A stretch of DNA of 23,811 bases from UBA9630 sp037137555 (GCA_037137555.1 JBAXKA010000013.1:1-23811), one strand, 5' to 3'. Positions 1-9,439 are shown, counted from the first letter of the stretch. Notes: generated by a model from the letters alone, not told the origin. A program made the numbers and translations.

Positions 1-8
1 CACCATCC

Positions 9-692
9 CTAGTCCTTAAATTTAAAAGTTTTCAAAATTTTATTTACATTTTCCACTGTTTCCGCTCCCACCTCCACGCGAATCACATTTTCCTTATTAG
101 CGCTAATCGAAAATGATCCGGATTTTCCGCAAGCTATTTCACCAGAGCCCGGATTGGCATATTTTGTTTCATAACTTCCCACAACTAAAGTTGCTATGGT
201 AAGTGTGCAATTTTTTCGCTCCTTTTCAGAAAAAACTTCATCATACCATGATTGTAAATCAACTTTTTCTTTGTTAGCATAGCGTCTAAATTTCCATGTT
301 TTGTTATTTTGAGAAACGCGAATCAACTCACCATTGAAAACAACGCTTGCATCATCTGGGTATTTAAATTCAAATTTGTTTTTTTCGTCAATATAAGTTT
401 TCCAGTTTGCTGTTTCTTCTTCGGCAAGTGGAGTTGGACTTTGTTTGATATCATTACTCGTGTCAGTCTCACTGCCTGATTCTGTTTTTGTCGCAGCGCC
501 CAATGTTTCCGACTGAGAATTAGCGGTTGACGATGCACCTGTTTGTTTTGCCAATCCAACCACTGTTTCTTTTTTTATTTTATCAAAAGCATCCGTATCA
601 CTACGAGTTAACATATTCCAAAAAATATTGCCACAAATCATGACAACCAAAAAAAATATTCCCACTAAAAATAAGCTTTTATTTCGACTCAT
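9..692 (-). CDS. Membrane-anchored surface protein, function unknown
   Basis: This 227-aa protein has an N-terminal hydrophobic segment (about residues 6-25) preceded by basic residues, so it is probably held in the membrane with its bulk outside. Residues 40-95 are a low-complexity Ser/Thr/Glu linker. The C-terminal part (about 97-225) begins WKTY and carries an FEFKYPDDASV segment, a pattern I associate with small PsbP-like or lipoprotein-like extracellular domains of CPR bacteria; that link is recollection, not a search result. C162 and C188 could form a disulfide. The start at 692 places the membrane segment normally, but no clear Shine-Dalgarno sequence precedes it. It lies 61 nt after murJ and has its own promoter candidate, so it may be a separate unit. 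No enzymatic motif is visible. Confidence 0.7.
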   Translation of the reverse strand: MSRNKSLFLVGIFFLVVMICGNIFWNMLTRSDTDAFDKIKKETVVGLAKQTGASSTANSQSETLGAATKTESGSETDTSNDIKQSPTPLAEEETANWKTYIDEKNKFEFKYPDDASVVFNGELIRVSQNNKTWKFRRYANKEKVDLQSWYDEVFSEKERKNCTLTIATLVVGSYETKYANPGSGEIACGKSGSFSISANKENVIRVEVGAETVENVNKILKTFKFKD

Positions 693-725
693 AACGATAT
701 CTACGCTTAACTAACTTATTTATTT

Positions 726-753
726 ATAATAGCACATAATCAAAAAAAATCAA
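726..753 (-). promoter_or_regulatory. Candidate sigma-70 promoter for the surface protein gene
   Basis: Read on the minus strand, TTGATT (748-753) and TATTAT (726-731) are separated by 16 nt. A TG one base before the -10 gives an extended -10. The site fills the gap between the murJ stop and the next gene. AT-rich context makes chance matches likely, so this is moderate evidence. Confidence 0.35.
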
Positions 754-2400
754 TCAAACACCACTAACTTCACCAATGTTCTCTGTGATATTCTTTTCTC
801 CTTTAAAAATTCTTCTAGTTAATGATTCTTTAAAATTCATATACTCTTCTAGGCGCAGGAAATGACACAAAAATAAAAAAATCAAAACGCCACTTGTTCC
901 GGAAATAGCTAGTTGAAAAAAAACACCCAAAAAAGTATCCATATCAACAATACTGGCAATTAAATACTTAAAAATTTGCACGACGATGCCAGAAAAAATC
1001 GCTGCTAATGAAATCTGTCCGACTGATTTTATAATTTTTTTGTCTCCGAGATCATCAAACTTGAGACGAAGCATGCTGAATAGTAAAAACATTTGTACTA
1101 AGCTCGTAACAGAAAAAGCGATTGCTAATCCAGTAATCTGATATTCTCTAATCAAGAGAACTACTAAAATAATATTAATAATCTCACTAAAAATAGCCAC
1201 ATAAAATGGCGTTTTAGTATTATGAATAGCATAAAATGAGCGCGTTAAAAGCGGAATTACACTTTGAGCAAATAGACTGAGCGTAAAATATTTCAAACAT
1301 TCATAAGTAAGAATAGTATCTTCCCAGTCAAATTTTCCGGCACCAAGCGTTACTCGCACAATCTGTGCACGCAAGAGTAAGATAAAAATACTCAGCGGAA
1401 TAACAAAAAACATAATTTGGCAAAATGTTTCGGCGAATGTTTTTGCAAATTCTTTTTTATTATTCGTTGCCCATAAAGCAGAAAGCGCAGGAAAAACCGC
1501 AATCGAAAAAGAAATCCCAAAAATTCCCAATGGCACGCTTTGCAAATTTTGAGCAAAATTAAAAATTGATAAACTGCCGGCGACAAGCGTTGAAGCAAAA
1601 ATTGTAATTACAAAAAGATTGCCCTGTGAAACAGCGATTCCCATCATCCTAGGAAGCATTAATTTCAAAATATGCCGAATATCTTTATCAAAAAAATACT
1701 TCTTAAAAGCAAAGCTATATCGAAAACCTAAATGTCTTGCAGCGGGATATTGAATTAACATATGCAAAAAAGCTCCAAGTACCACACCCCAAGCAAGTCC
1801 AATTGGTCCCCATAATCTCACAAAAAAAACAACCCCAAAAATAATTCCTAGATTATAGAAAATTGGAGCTAAAGAATAAATTAAAAATCGTTTAAATGAT
1901 GTCAACACTCCGCCAAAAATTCCACTAATTCCCAGAAAGACTGGACTAAGAAACATTATTCTTGTGAAAAAAACGACTTGATCCATTTTATCTGGCGGAA
2001 AACCGGGAGTAATAATTTTCATTAAATATGGTGCGAAGAAACAAAAGATAAGTGACAAAATAATCACAAAAGTAATTGCTAAATTCATTACGCCATTAGC
2101 GATATCCCAAGCTTTTTTTTCCTTTTTTTGACTAATCAATCCCGTGAACACCGGAATAAAAGCGGCACTAAGCGCACCCAAAATTAAAATATTATAAATC
2201 AAATCCGGAATACGAAAAGCGGCATAGTAAATATCCAGCGTATCACCTGCACCAAAAGTAGTTGCCAAAAAACGATCCCGGACAAGACCAAGCAAGCGAC
2301 TCGCGAGTCCAGCGATCGTGATGATAAACGCAGCCGAAATTACAGAACGAGATGGTTCTGAATTTAAAAGTAATTGGCTATGAAGAATTTTTCTTATCAC
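754..2400 (-). CDS. murJ: MurJ/MviN-type lipid II flippase
   Basis: The 548-aa polytopic membrane protein belongs to the MurJ (MviN) family, which moves lipid-linked peptidoglycan precursor across the cytoplasmic membrane. The N-terminus carries the family's signature region: ASRLLGLVRDRFLATTFGAG (about residues 33-52) followed by a Y-A-A-F-R-I-P-D stretch. Many hydrophobic helices follow along the whole length, consistent with the usual 13-14 membrane segments. Length is typical of the family (about 500-550 aa). The start is 17 nt after the DUF4012 gene stop, with no promoter seen between them, so it is probably the last gene of the serS-to-murJ operon. Its place after a glycosyltransferase and a DUF4012 protein fits a cell-envelope role. 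A related polysaccharide flippase is the alternative, but the arginine-rich N-terminus favours MurJ. Confidence 0.9.
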   Translation of the reverse strand: MIRKILHSQLLLNSEPSRSVISAAFIITIAGLASRLLGLVRDRFLATTFGAGDTLDIYYAAFRIPDLIYNILILGALSAAFIPVFTGLISQKKEKKAWDIANGVMNLAITFVIILSLIFCFFAPYLMKIITPGFPPDKMDQVVFFTRIMFLSPVFLGISGIFGGVLTSFKRFLIYSLAPIFYNLGIIFGVVFFVRLWGPIGLAWGVVLGAFLHMLIQYPAARHLGFRYSFAFKKYFFDKDIRHILKLMLPRMMGIAVSQGNLFVITIFASTLVAGSLSIFNFAQNLQSVPLGIFGISFSIAVFPALSALWATNNKKEFAKTFAETFCQIMFFVIPLSIFILLLRAQIVRVTLGAGKFDWEDTILTYECLKYFTLSLFAQSVIPLLTRSFYAIHNTKTPFYVAIFSEIINIILVVLLIREYQITGLAIAFSVTSLVQMFLLFSMLRLKFDDLGDKKIIKSVGQISLAAIFSGIVVQIFKYLIASIVDMDTFLGVFFQLAISGTSGVLIFLFLCHFLRLEEYMNFKESLTRRIFKGEKNITENIGEVSGV

Positions 2401-2417
2401 AAAATAGTTGTAAATAT

Positions 2418-5126
2418 TTAGGGATTATTTTTTTCAAATGCCACTCCGATAAATTTATCTGTTTTCAAATCACTTTTCAACTCAATTCCGCTTTTATTTT
2501 TTTCGTCTGGAGCAAAATTAGTAATACTTTCATTGGGATATTTCCAGATTGATTTGTATAAATTAGGATAAACTATTTTTGCAGAAAATTCACTGCCAAC
2601 ACTGCCAGATTGTTTTTGAGCTAGCAGTGAATAAGTATCTGCTGGATTTGTTGTTAAATTTGTATCCAACTTAAACGGCAAGATATAAGAATAAACCATC
2701 GTAACTGATTCTTGCGGACTAACATATACCCAATTGGCAAAAACGGTTTTATTGGAATCTTCATAAATCCTTGTGCCACTGTCAGAATCGATACTCATTG
2801 AATCTTCTTCTATGCCAACTTGAGCATCTTGTTTAAAGCCTAGTGCGCGATAATCAATTGGCGGAGAATTAAATTCATTTGTCTGCCCAGAAGCCCGAAT
2901 TAATTTCGATCCTTTTGGCACATAAACACGCATATAGTCTGCATTAACTTTATTCCACCAATCATACGGCGTATTCCCCCCGTTATGATGCCTGGTTATG
3001 GAAACAGTGTCAATGATTGACCCATCGGTTTGAATTTCTGCCTTATGTTCAATTTTTTCATCAATCACGCCATCAGTTTTATAACCATTGATATTTGTAT
3101 TGATGACAGAAAGATAATCTTTTTTCGTATCCAAAACTTCTCCTGACCAACCATTATCCGAAAGCATTTTTTCAACTGCATAATTTTTAGAATAAATTAA
3201 AACATGTTTTTCATTAAGACTTGATAAAAGCACCTCCATCGTTTTTGTGATATCGGCGATATTTCTCGTATTAAAAATACGATTCAAAATTTTTGGTGCC
3301 AAGTCAGCCAAAATCTTTTTCGGCTGATTTAATTCTTTGTCATAATCCACCTCGACTTCATACTGAATACTTTCCAGAAAATTATTTTTATCAATCGTAA
3401 CGGCATATTCTGGCATTTCAATTGGTCCAGTAATTTCCAAAAGTCGTTGCATCACAGTCGGCGTCATTGTGATGACACCGTCCACAGTCGGCCCTCCGGT
3501 TTTTTCATAAAACCAAGAAGCTTTTTCGGCTGACATCGGAAAATCAGGAAACCAATTGCTATCATGCAAGCTCCAAGCAGCACTAATTTTTTGAATTGGT
3601 GCTGGTGGAATTATCTTTTCTCTCAGTTGCCCATCAGGATTAAAAATACCATCTACAAAAAAACTTTTGATATTGCCATCAAAAATATCTAGCACAGCGT
3701 ATGTGCCAATAAAGCCTCCAGTTGCACGCATTTCTTGATTATTTTGGAAAAGAAAAAGATATTTTCGCGGACCATTTCCGCCAAGCACATCGGCCAAAAT
3801 CTTTTCTTCTTCAGAAAAACTAGTTACAAATTTACTGATTTCTGGCAATTTCTTTTTCATTTCCACGAAACGACTGCGTTGTGCTTCAGGAATATCTTCA
3901 AGATTAATTTTTTCCAAGTTGCCATTTAGTTCATTAATTTGCAAGGCAATTTCTGTTAAATTTTTATCCGCCTCTTTGAAAATTTTCAAATATGAAATTG
4001 TTTCTGCTCCATCAAGTGGATTTTTAATATTATTTAATGTTTTCATAATCTCCATTGCCAAAGAACCAATCTGTGAAATATTTTTTCCTGCTTCAGATAA
4101 ATAAGAACCGGAAGAAAGTTTAGATAAATAAGGAACAAATCTTGAGGATTCCACGAGCACACCACCTAAACTATTAATATCTTTTTGAATCAGATCAAAA
4201 CGAGCATAAGCATCATTAAATTTAAAAACGGCACCATCAAAGTCTCGTTGTTTTATACCATCCTTCGCCTCATTAAGACTAGCATAAGCAATTTTTCCAT
4301 TTTCTAGTACCAAGCTTTTTATTTTCAAACTACGATAGAAAAATCCCACACCAAAAACTAATAAAAATACACAAGTGGCAAAAGCAAAAAAAGAAAAAGT
4401 ATTTTTTTTAGTAACTTTTTTATCCGTATAGCCATAATACTGTTGTCTTTTGTTTGTGATAATTTCAAAAAAGTTTTCAACCGAAGCAATAAGCGATTCA
4501 AAAAAATCAGCCAGCACTTCTCCCGAATAAGCCAACAAGCGAACTGGTGCTTTTATTATATTTAAAACAAAAATTTCAAGATTACTTAATTTATTTTTAA
4601 ATTTGTGTGTGAATATTTCTTGTGCTCGAATGAATTCTTGTTTTCTTTTTTGATTTAAAATTATTTGCTCTTGTTTGTATTTTTGTTTTTCCCTTTCTTT
4701 TTGCTCATGAAATATTTGTCTTTCATGCTCTTCTTGTCTTTTTTGTTTTTCCGTTTGTGCTTGAAATAATAATTGCCTTTGTTTTTCAGCTACTTTTTGC
4801 AATCTTGCTTGTTCGCGAAACGAGATTAATTTTGCTTCTTGATCTAAAAATTTTTGCCTTTCCGCTCGTAATACTATTTCTTTTTCCTCCAAAATAGCTT
4901 TTTGAAATCTCTTGATTTCATCTTCCTGTGGAGTTAGTCGCCTAACATCATAAAAAACTGCAGTAGTTTTAATTTCATGAGTTTTCAATCCAGGCGAAAC
5001 ATTATTTCTCGAAAACCGCCTTGGCCGATCAATTCTTTCCAAATCCAAATTGCCATTACTATCAACTGGCTTGACATCATGCATTTGTGGAATAATTCGG
5101 TTTTTTTGTCGATTAATTTTTTGCAT
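2418..5126 (-). CDS. DUF4012-domain membrane protein with long coiled coil
   Basis: This protein has 902 aa from the start chosen here. Residues about 64-175 are extremely rich in K, E, Q and R and look like a cytoplasmic coiled coil. One membrane helix follows at about 243-264. The large outer part contains the DUF4012 signature from about residue 455: FLFQNNQEMRATGGFIGTY, then an H-D-S-N-W-F-P-D-F-P motif and a V-D-G-V-I segment. DUF4012 proteins are common in CPR and Gram-positive bacteria, often beside glycan genes; their biochemical role is not established. An upstream ATG at 5189 would add 21 residues but overlap the preceding glycosyltransferase gene by 55 nt. The ATG at 5126 lies 8 nt after that gene's stop, so I prefer it. 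The domain call is from motif recognition. Confidence 0.8.
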   Translation of the reverse strand: MQKINRQKNRIIPQMHDVKPVDSNGNLDLERIDRPRRFSRNNVSPGLKTHEIKTTAVFYDVRRLTPQEDEIKRFQKAILEEKEIVLRAERQKFLDQEAKLISFREQARLQKVAEKQRQLLFQAQTEKQKRQEEHERQIFHEQKEREKQKYKQEQIILNQKRKQEFIRAQEIFTHKFKNKLSNLEIFVLNIIKAPVRLLAYSGEVLADFFESLIASVENFFEIITNKRQQYYGYTDKKVTKKNTFSFFAFATCVFLLVFGVGFFYRSLKIKSLVLENGKIAYASLNEAKDGIKQRDFDGAVFKFNDAYARFDLIQKDINSLGGVLVESSRFVPYLSKLSSGSYLSEAGKNISQIGSLAMEIMKTLNNIKNPLDGAETISYLKIFKEADKNLTEIALQINELNGNLEKINLEDIPEAQRSRFVEMKKKLPEISKFVTSFSEEEKILADVLGGNGPRKYLFLFQNNQEMRATGGFIGTYAVLDIFDGNIKSFFVDGIFNPDGQLREKIIPPAPIQKISAAWSLHDSNWFPDFPMSAEKASWFYEKTGGPTVDGVITMTPTVMQRLLEITGPIEMPEYAVTIDKNNFLESIQYEVEVDYDKELNQPKKILADLAPKILNRIFNTRNIADITKTMEVLLSSLNEKHVLIYSKNYAVEKMLSDNGWSGEVLDTKKDYLSVINTNINGYKTDGVIDEKIEHKAEIQTDGSIIDTVSITRHHNGGNTPYDWWNKVNADYMRVYVPKGSKLIRASGQTNEFNSPPIDYRALGFKQDAQVGIEEDSMSIDSDSGTRIYEDSNKTVFANWVYVSPQESVTMVYSYILPFKLDTNLTTNPADTYSLLAQKQSGSVGSEFSAKIVYPNLYKSIWKYPNESITNFAPDEKNKSGIELKSDLKTDKFIGVAFEKNNP

Positions 5127-5134
5127 TTTTGTAT

Positions 5135-6262
5135 TTATTTTTCCATATTTTTGTAAATTTCTAGCGTTTCTTTTGCCATTTTTTCCCAACTATATTTTCT
5201 TATTTGCCTATAACCAGCATTAATTAATTTTTTTCGCAAATTATTATCTGTTAAAATTATTTCAATGGCTTTTGCGATTTCTCTCTCAATTTCTCCGTTG
5301 AAATAATAAGCACTATCTCCGAGAATTTCTTGCATGCACAGATGATCAGAAGAAATTACTGGGGTGCCTTTCGCCATTGCTTCCAGCGGTGGCAATCCAA
5401 AACCTTCATATAATGATGGGAAAACATAGGCTGTGGCATTATGTTGCAATGTATCTAATTCTAAATCTGGAACAAACCCCAGGAAAATAATATTTTTAAT
5501 TTTCTTATTCTCAACTAATTCTTTCAATCTCTGATAAAAAAAATCCTCTTTGCCAACCAGCGCCAATTGCAAATCGGGAAACTTATCAGAAAGCGAAGAA
5601 AAAGCCATAATCAATCTCTCCAAATTCTTGTGCGGATAAGCATTCCCCACATAAATTAAGTACGGTTTCATTATAGCATACTTTTTCAAAATCTCCTCAT
5701 CCTTATTTGGACTCAATAAACAGAAATCTTCACACGCTTCATAAGTAACGCTTATTTTTTCCGTAGTAATGTTTTTATAATTCTCCAGAATATCTTTTTT
5801 AGTAAATTCAGAGACGGTAATAATTTTTTCTGACCGACTAATTGCCGAGTTAATCACCCAGCGATATGCCAAAAATTTGCATTGATATAAAAATGAATTT
5901 CGCGTAGTATTTTTAACGGTGGGAAAATGAATTAAAATTAAATCATGAATAGTCACGATAAATTTTTTGCGATAAAATACTGGCACATTAAAATGTGGAA
6001 AGTGCATCAAATCTAGCTGATATTTTTTGAGTAATCGTGGAAAAAGCAGTTGCTCAAAAAAAGAATACCAAGTATAATTAGCTAATACTTTTTTAAATTT
6101 TGGATTCTGCGTTTGATATTCATTAAAGTTTTCCTTTTTAAGAAAAATAAAATAATCATTGACTGAATCAATTTTTTCCAACTTTTCAATTAATTTTTGC
6201 GTATATCGTCCTAGTCCTTTGCCAACAGAACCAAAGAAGCGCGCATCAATACCGATTCGCAT
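5135..6262 (-). CDS. GT4-family (GT-B fold) glycosyltransferase
   Basis: The 375-aa protein resembles retaining glycosyltransferases of family GT4, which move a sugar from a nucleotide-sugar donor to an acceptor at the cytoplasmic membrane face. Visible signatures are the glycine-rich N-terminal loop GKGLGRYTQKL (14-24), the HDLILIHFP strand-loop (106-114), the ITVSEFTKKDI segment (148-158) and the donor-binding E-x7-E motif with E286 and E294 in SLYEGFGLPPLEAMAKGTPV (283-302). Length is normal for the family. There is no membrane helix or signal peptide. It sits 17 nt after the glycosidase gene and just before DUF4012 and murJ, so an envelope polysaccharide or glycolipid is the likely product. 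Donor and acceptor cannot be told from sequence. Confidence 0.88.
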   Translation of the reverse strand: MRIGIDARFFGSVGKGLGRYTQKLIEKLEKIDSVNDYFIFLKKENFNEYQTQNPKFKKVLANYTWYSFFEQLLFPRLLKKYQLDLMHFPHFNVPVFYRKKFIVTIHDLILIHFPTVKNTTRNSFLYQCKFLAYRWVINSAISRSEKIITVSEFTKKDILENYKNITTEKISVTYEACEDFCLLSPNKDEEILKKYAIMKPYLIYVGNAYPHKNLERLIMAFSSLSDKFPDLQLALVGKEDFFYQRLKELVENKKIKNIIFLGFVPDLELDTLQHNATAYVFPSLYEGFGLPPLEAMAKGTPVISSDHLCMQEILGDSAYYFNGEIEREIAKAIEIILTDNNLRKKLINAGYRQIRKYSWEKMAKETLEIYKNMEK

Positions 6263-6279
6263 AGTTTTAATTATTTAAT

Positions 6280-7470
6280 TTAATCTAGTATCAATCCATT
6301 CTCTTTGCAAATCTTCGCATATTCTAGTGCACTAGGTCGCATTTTTCGCTCCATCGTTTTTCTATCAACCGCAAACAGGCCAAATTTCATTTCATATCCG
6401 GCGTTCCATTCAAAATTATCCAGAAGCGACCAATAAAAATAGCCTCGCACATCAACGCCTTTCCTGATGGTTTTATGCAACGCTCGCAAATGTGCTTTGA
6501 TATATTCAGCTCGATATTTATCTTCGCCATCAGCAATGCCATTTTCTAAAATATAAATCGGCTTTTTATATTTTTCCCAAGCATCCATCACGATTTCAAA
6601 TAATCCTTCAGGCGAAACTCCCCAGCCCATATCTGTCACTTTTTTTTCATAAGTTGCAAGTTCATAAAAAGGATATGCTAGTTTTATTTTTGCTCCGTAA
6701 TAATAATTCACGCCGATGAAATCTTTTGTTTCGCCAATTTGATCAAAAAAATGCCAGTTGTAAAAATTCTCCACTTTTTCCGTCAACCAATTCTGCCAGC
6801 GACCTTTGCCAAAATAATCAAAGTCATTGCAAAATTGCGTAATTCCGACTGGCAAAGCTGGTTTGATTTTTTTTATTATGGCATAGGCTTTTTTATGTGC
6901 TTCTATTAAATTTTTTCGTGCCAAAAAATATAAAATTGGATTCTTTTTTCCCGGCGGAAAAGTTCCGCTGGCATAACCTTTATTTAAAATTAGTCGCGGT
7001 TCATTAAAAGTTATGCAAAGATCAATTTCTTGATGCAATTCTTTTATTACTTTTTCTACGAATCGCTGAAAAGCCAAGACGGATTCTTTTTTGTGCCAAC
7101 CATATTTTTGTGAAAACCACAAAGGCACTGTCCAATGATTTAGTGTTACGACGCGTTTGATTCCCTTAATTTTCATGTCCACCAACAAATCTCGATAATG
7201 CTTGATTGCTTTTTGAGAAAACTTATTTTCTTCCGGTTCTATTTTTGACCATTCCAAAGAAATTCGATAAGCATTGCAATTTAAACTTTTTACTAAAGCA
7301 TTATCCTCCTGAAAACGATTCCAAGAATCACAAGCTATTCCGGAAAATTCTTTTGTCTTTCCTTTTTGTTCCCAAGCATACCAATCATTATTTTCATTTC
7401 CACCTTCAACCTGATGCGAAGAAGTCCCCACACCCCATAAAAAATTTTCAGGAAATTTTAGTTTTTTCAT
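6280..7470 (-). CDS. Glycoside hydrolase family 1 (beta-glucosidase-like)
   Basis: The 396-aa protein is a family 1 retaining beta-glycosidase by its motifs. The N-terminal FPENFLWGVGTSSHQVEG (6-23) includes the sugar-binding Gln20. The NHW segment (111-113) is present. TFNEP (154-158) carries the acid/base E157, and ILENG (307-311) carries the nucleophile E309. The C-terminal YWSLLDNFEW (346-355) forms the usual aglycone-site wall. All catalytic residues are intact. It is shorter than typical bacterial BglA proteins (about 440-480 aa), so some surface loops are trimmed. There is no signal peptide, suggesting a cytoplasmic enzyme. Its operon with GT4, DUF4012 and MurJ suggests trimming of a glycan or use of a scavenged beta-glycoside, but substrate is unknown. 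Confidence 0.92.
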   Translation of the reverse strand: MKKLKFPENFLWGVGTSSHQVEGGNENNDWYAWEQKGKTKEFSGIACDSWNRFQEDNALVKSLNCNAYRISLEWSKIEPEENKFSQKAIKHYRDLLVDMKIKGIKRVVTLNHWTVPLWFSQKYGWHKKESVLAFQRFVEKVIKELHQEIDLCITFNEPRLILNKGYASGTFPPGKKNPILYFLARKNLIEAHKKAYAIIKKIKPALPVGITQFCNDFDYFGKGRWQNWLTEKVENFYNWHFFDQIGETKDFIGVNYYYGAKIKLAYPFYELATYEKKVTDMGWGVSPEGLFEIVMDAWEKYKKPIYILENGIADGEDKYRAEYIKAHLRALHKTIRKGVDVRGYFYWSLLDNFEWNAGYEMKFGLFAVDRKTMERKMRPSALEYAKICKENGLILD

Positions 7471-7474
7471 AACT

Positions 7475-8032
7475 TCATTCTTGCATATTTAGCAAATCTT
7501 TTAAAAAAATTTCAAAAAACTTTTCTAAATCTTTTTCATCCTCTTCAATCTTAAAATTATATCCATCATCTCCACCGCTATAATGAATTATTTCCTGACC
7601 TTTATATGTTATCATGCCATTATAAAGATCCTCACCCTCATTATCATCTAGACCAATATCCTCTAGGTCAACATCCTTCATACTCAACTTTTTTGTTATC
7701 ACATTACAGATCTCCTGAATTTCATCAACAACACCATCTCCAGTATTGAATCCTTTACTCTTTTCTATACACTCACACACTTTATGTGCTAATATTTTGG
7801 CTATTTGATAGCTATTTTCCTTGTTTAATTCTCCAGCGAAAGCATAATCAGATTTTTCTTCTGACTTATTTTCTTCGTTTTCTATTTGCTCTATTTGTTT
7901 TTTTGTGGGCACAATGCTACCATCATTTCCAATATCAGCCCCGCCTTTCACTAAATTAGCATCTGACTCTATTCTACTCTTAGTAAAATCTTTTTCTTTT
8001 GCCGTAAATGGCTTTGGTGTTTCAAATCCCAT
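7475..8032 (-). CDS. Hypothetical acidic soluble protein
   Basis: I do not recognise this 185-aa protein. Residues 1-65 are polar and probably disordered, rich in K, E and N. The middle (about 66-115) looks helical, with a cysteine pair in KVCECIEK. The C-terminal third is strongly acidic, with D/E-rich stretches, a Y-K-G-Q-E-I-I-H-Y-S-G-G-D-D-G-Y hairpin-like segment and a final amphipathic helix. No membrane segment or signal peptide is present. It sits 26 nt after serS and 4 nt before the glycosidase gene, so it is almost certainly co-transcribed with both. Codon usage looks like its neighbours. Confidence 0.65.
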   Translation of the reverse strand: MGFETPKPFTAKEKDFTKSRIESDANLVKGGADIGNDGSIVPTKKQIEQIENEENKSEEKSDYAFAGELNKENSYQIAKILAHKVCECIEKSKGFNTGDGVVDEIQEICNVITKKLSMKDVDLEDIGLDDNEGEDLYNGMITYKGQEIIHYSGGDDGYNFKIEEDEKDLEKFFEIFLKDLLNMQE

Positions 8033-8058
8033 ATTATTTGTTTAATTTAATTAATTAA

Positions 8059-9384
8059 TTATTTCTTAACAACCCTCTCCAAATTCCCCGGCATCCATTT
8101 TCGTAAAACTTCTGGGACTATAATTGAGCCGTCGGGTTGTTGATAGTTTTCCAAAATAGCAATCAATGGTCGCACTGATGGCAAGGCTGTGTTGTTCAAA
8201 AGATAGGCGAATTTTTTGTTACCAGTCTTATCTTTGTATTTTACATTAAGTCGCCGTGCTTGCCAATCAACAAAATTTGAAGCCGATCCTGTTTCACCCC
8301 AACGATCAAGTCCGGGCATCCACGCTTCTAAATCAAAGGCGCGATATTTTCCTGCCGCCATATCCCCTGTGCAAATTTGTAATTTACGATAGGGCAAGCC
8401 AAGTTCGCTATGCATTTCTTCAGAAATCGCCACCATCTCTTCTTGCAATTTTGTTGCCTCATCAATATCAGCAATCGAAACAACCACTTGCTCAATTTTC
8501 ATAAATTCATGGACACGATATAGCCCCTTATTGTCTTTGCCATAATCACCAATTTCACTGCGATAACAAGGCGAAAAACCACAAACCTTAATCGGCAACT
8601 TCGCTTCGTCCAAAACTTCATCGGAAAAATAAGCCAAAAGCGATGGCTCGGCCGTGCCAACCAAAAATTTCTTTTCCTTGCTTTCTTGTCCGTCCATTTC
8701 CTTATCTCGCGTGGCAATTTGATAAATATTATCACTAGCACTATCATAATCCGTGCCCTTAAAATAACCACTGCCAAATAAGGCAAAACTTTTTATTAGC
8801 GTTGGTGGAATAATTGGTGCATAACCTTTTTCCACCATCTTATTGAGTGCATACATCATCAGCGCCATTACTAAAAGTGATCCTTCATTTTTTAAATAAT
8901 ATCCGCGATAACCAGAAACTTTTGCCCCTTTTTCAAAATCAACCAAATCCAAATCTTCTGCCAGTTCTATGTGCGTCTTAGGCTTAAAATCAAACTTGCG
9001 AATTTCGCCTTTTTGATAAACTTCCACATTACCACTTTCATCTTTTCCAATTGGCGTATCATCTGATGGAATAGTTGGCACTAAAACCATTAACGCATCA
9101 AAAAATTTTTTAATATCTGAGTATTCTGGCTCGGCTTTGGCTATTTTTTCTTTTACTATTTTTCCTTGCTCAATAGCTATCTTTTGTTCATCATCAGTTT
9201 TACTCGCCTGCATTAATTCATTTAATTTATTTTTTTCGCTATTTAATAACTCAACCTGTTGCAACGCTTCGACTCTTTTCTTATCAACCGCCAAAAACTC
9301 GTCCAAATCAAGTTGAATATTTTTATTTTTAATCGCCTCTTTAATCTTGTCTGCATTCTCACGGATGAATTTAATGTCTAGCAT
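8059..9384 (-). CDS. serS: Seryl-tRNA synthetase
   Basis: This class II aminoacyl-tRNA synthetase (441 aa) charges tRNA-Ser. Residues 1-105 form the N-terminal helical arm that grips the long variable arm of tRNA-Ser. Class II motif 2 is at about 267-298: CGFSPCYRSEIG, then GLYRVHEFMKIEQ. The serine/ATP site region TGSASNFVDWQARR is at 365-378. Motif 3 ends in IAILENYQQPDGSIIVPEVL (408-427). Length matches the family. Two usual bacterial patterns differ: TAEVPL is TAEPSL (244-249), and the glycine-rich start of motif 3 is replaced by NNTALPSVRPL, keeping the arginine R405. It starts the serS-to-murJ gene run. A TATAAT box on the minus strand at 9469-9474 could be its -10, but no good -35 accompanies it. 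Confidence 0.96.
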   Translation of the reverse strand: MLDIKFIRENADKIKEAIKNKNIQLDLDEFLAVDKKRVEALQQVELLNSEKNKLNELMQASKTDDEQKIAIEQGKIVKEKIAKAEPEYSDIKKFFDALMVLVPTIPSDDTPIGKDESGNVEVYQKGEIRKFDFKPKTHIELAEDLDLVDFEKGAKVSGYRGYYLKNEGSLLVMALMMYALNKMVEKGYAPIIPPTLIKSFALFGSGYFKGTDYDSASDNIYQIATRDKEMDGQESKEKKFLVGTAEPSLLAYFSDEVLDEAKLPIKVCGFSPCYRSEIGDYGKDNKGLYRVHEFMKIEQVVVSIADIDEATKLQEEMVAISEEMHSELGLPYRKLQICTGDMAAGKYRAFDLEAWMPGLDRWGETGSASNFVDWQARRLNVKYKDKTGNKKFAYLLNNTALPSVRPLIAILENYQQPDGSIIVPEVLRKWMPGNLERVVKK

Positions 9385-9439
9385 ATTTTTAAATTTAAAA
9401 AAATTATAAATTAATTCTTGCTACTAGCGAACATAACAT

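Noticed and set aside
2418..5189. Longer form of the DUF4012 protein starting at 5189
   Set aside because: It would overlap the upstream glycosyltransferase gene by 55 nt; a start at 5126 fits the operon spacing better, though this is not proven.
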